A DNA stretch of 24,467 nucleotides. Origin: Candidatus Desantisiibacteriota bacterium. GTDB lineage: Bacteria > JACRDZ01. Position 1 is the first letter of the stretch. Every line of letters begins with the position of its first letter. A program made the position numbers and the translations under genes. This document shows positions 23,215-24,467 of the stretch, in pieces. The notes under the pieces were generated by a model. The model was not told where the DNA came from, searched no databases, and saw nothing but the letters and a program-made list of their open reading frames with translations. The stretch spans positions 1 to 24,467 of the forward strand of contig JACQWU010000153.1 in assembly GCA_016209155.1 (NCBI GenBank), in the 5' to 3' direction.

Positions 23215-23243
23215 AAATTACCATATTTAACAAAAAAAGTCAA
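23215..23243 (-). promoter_or_regulatory. Likely promoter of the ferredoxin-ybaB-recR unit
   Basis: Minus-strand TTGACT (23238-23243), 17 bases, then a weak TAATTT (23215-23220), about 43 bases before the ferredoxin ATG. Spacing is ideal but the -10 box is poor. Confidence 0.45.
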
Positions 23244-23277
23244 TATTATTATTCTTCTTTAAATTTATCTTTCGTTC

Positions 23278-23286
23278 TGTTATAAT
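23278..23286 (+). promoter_or_regulatory. Extended -10 box placing the start of transcription at the endonuclease Q ATG
   Basis: TGTTATAAT is a perfect extended -10 element (TGn plus TATAAT at 23281-23286). A TTTAAA (23258-23263) lies 17 bases ahead as a loose -35. The ATG begins seven bases after the -10 box, and there is no Shine-Dalgarno. Confidence 0.6.
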
Positions 23287-23292
23287 TTTATC

Positions 23293-24467
23293 ATGAATTC
23301 ATATATTGCGGATTTTCATGTACATTCACACTTCTCAAGAGCCACAGGTAAGGAGTGTAAATTAGAGTATTACGATAAATGGGCTCAACAATTAGAAGAA
23401 AAATTAATACCGCAGGAAGACGGTTTATTTGTCCTAAAACCTGAAATAAGGAACGATATAGAAAAAAATATACCGTCAATATGCAAAAATGATGTACGTT
23501 TTATTTTAACTTCAGAAATTAGCTGTATATATAAGAAAAAAGATAAGGTAAGAAAAATTCATGTTGTAATATTTGCCCCAAACCTTACAACTGTAAAAAA
23601 AATTAATTCCACTTTAGATAAAATAGGTAATATTAAATCTGATGGCCGCCCGATTTTGGGTCTTGATGCCCGAAATTTACTTGAAATTGTGCTTGAAAGT
23701 CATCCTCAAAGTTTTTTAGTACCCGCGCATATCTGGACTCCGCACTTTTCTTTGTTCGGATCAGGAAGCGGATTTAATACCATAGAAGAATGTTTTGACG
23801 ACCTTACTCCGCATATTTTTGCGCTTGAGACAGGGCTTTCATCTGATCCGCCTATGAATTGGAGAATTTCTGCTCTGGACAGATTTACTCTTATTTCTAA
23901 TTCCGACGCGCATTCTCCTCAAAAACTTGCCCGTGAAGCAAATATTTTTTCATGTAAAAAAAGTTTTTCCGCAATAAAAAATGCGATGGAGACAAAGAAT
24001 AAATTTGAAGGAACCATAGAATTTTTTCCGGAAGAAGGAAAATACCATTATGACGGACACCGTACATGCAAAAGGAGTCTAACTCCGGATGAAACAATTG
24101 CCAATCAGGGGAAATGCCCGGTTTGCGGTAGAGATGTTACTGTCGGAGTTATGCATAGAGTTGAGATACTGTCAGACAGGAAAATTGGAGAAAAATCCAA
24201 AACAGCCAAACCTTTTAAAAATTTAATCCCTTTAGTTGAAATAATAGCCGAGTCAGAGAAGGTAGGTTCCGGTAGTAAAAAAGTCGAAACTATTTATTTT
24301 AAACTTCTTAATATAATCGGAAATGAGCTTTATATCCTGCGGGAAGCTCCTTTGCCCGATATCGAAAAAGCAGGTTCTCCTTTACTTGCACCCGGCATTA
24401 AAAATATGCGTGAAGGAAATGTCCTTGTTGAGGCAGGATATGACGGTGAATATGGGAAAATAAAAGT
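23293..24467 (+). CDS. Endonuclease Q (PHP-type DNA repair nuclease), 3' end missing; PHP motif II apparently absent
   Basis: N-terminal 391 codons of a protein of the endonuclease Q family, which nicks DNA 5' of deaminated bases (uracil, hypoxanthine). Seen in order: PHP motif I ADFHVHSHFSRATGKE (residues about 6-21), RFILTSEISCIYKKKDKVRKIHVVIFAP, KIGNIKSDGRPILGLDARNLLEIV, VPAHIWTPHFSLFGSGSGF, FALETGLSSDPPMNWR, and the metal motif ISNSDAHSP. A zinc-finger region follows (HRTCKRSLTPDET, GKCPVCGRDVTVGVMHRVE). Family members normally have about 20 residues with a GTGDFTHP-like motif between DKWA and LEEKL; here DKWAQQLEEKL joins directly and in frame. That would remove metal ligands and may inactivate the enzyme. 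The coding frame runs off the right edge. Confidence 0.88.
   Translation, partial: MNSYIADFHVHSHFSRATGKECKLEYYDKWAQQLEEKLIPQEDGLFVLKPEIRNDIEKNIPSICKNDVRFILTSEISCIYKKKDKVRKIHVVIFAPNLTTVKKINSTLDKIGNIKSDGRPILGLDARNLLEIVLESHPQSFLVPAHIWTPHFSLFGSGSGFNTIEECFDDLTPHIFALETGLSSDPPMNWRISALDRFTLISNSDAHSPQKLAREANIFSCKKSFSAIKNAMETKNKFEGTIEFFPEEGKYHYDGHRTCKRSLTPDETIANQGKCPVCGRDVTVGVMHRVEILSDRKIGEKSKTAKPFKNLIPLVEIIAESEKVGSGSKKVETIYFKLLNIIGNELYILREAPLPDIEKAGSPLLAPGIKNMREGNVLVEAGYDGEYGKIK

Overview
This is an AT-rich stretch of bacterial chromosome, probably from an uncultivated anaerobic lineage. It is bacterial because it has recR-ybaB coupling, Shine-Dalgarno sites of the AAGGAG type and sigma70-like TTGACA/TATAAT promoters. 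Anaerobic or facultative life is inferred from a 2[4Fe-4S]-type ferredoxin and a large FAD/Fe-S oxidoreductase. The phylum cannot be fixed from the sequence. There are no rRNA, tRNA, CRISPR or phage genes.

Layout. (1) Positions 1-4067, minus strand: a compact four-gene operon of aminotransferase, LeuC-like and LeuD-like dehydratase subunits and an NAD-type isocitrate dehydrogenase cut by the left edge. It reads as a citrate to 2-oxoglutarate to amino acid module rather than a plain leucine operon. (2) Positions 4413-11248, plus strand: two very large secreted repeat proteins with a small membrane protein between them. The first (about 1160 residues if two frameshifts are repaired) has 14 propeller-type repeats and four PKD-like domains. 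The second (932 residues) has an LVIVD repeat propeller that appears to sit inside a split IPT/TIG domain, then PKD and cadherin-like domains. Both end in a divergent CFI-box-like tail. (3) Positions 11249-17379: a repeat-rich accessory zone holding two AAA/DUF4143 ATPases (the second frameshifted), a secreted PAP2 phosphatase, an FG-GAP calcium-binding protein and a CDF zinc transporter. Between them lie hairpin repeats, a 135-bp MITE-like element and several REP-like inverted repeats. (4) Positions 17380-24467: conserved housekeeping genes. These are a 1008-residue FAD/Fe-S oxidoreductase, pyrophosphatase, a MarC protein, a 46-residue small ORF, recR, ybaB, a ferredoxin and a right-edge partial endonuclease Q.

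The most notable points are the paired surface proteins with a shared C-terminal signature and an adenine tract that breaks the signal peptide of one; the FG-GAP gene bracketed by copies of one hairpin family; the MITE-like element abutting the CDF stop codon; the YKFK specificity loop in the LeuD-like subunit; and an endonuclease Q that seems to lack PHP motif II. The three frameshifts could all be assembly errors, so read-level checks come first.
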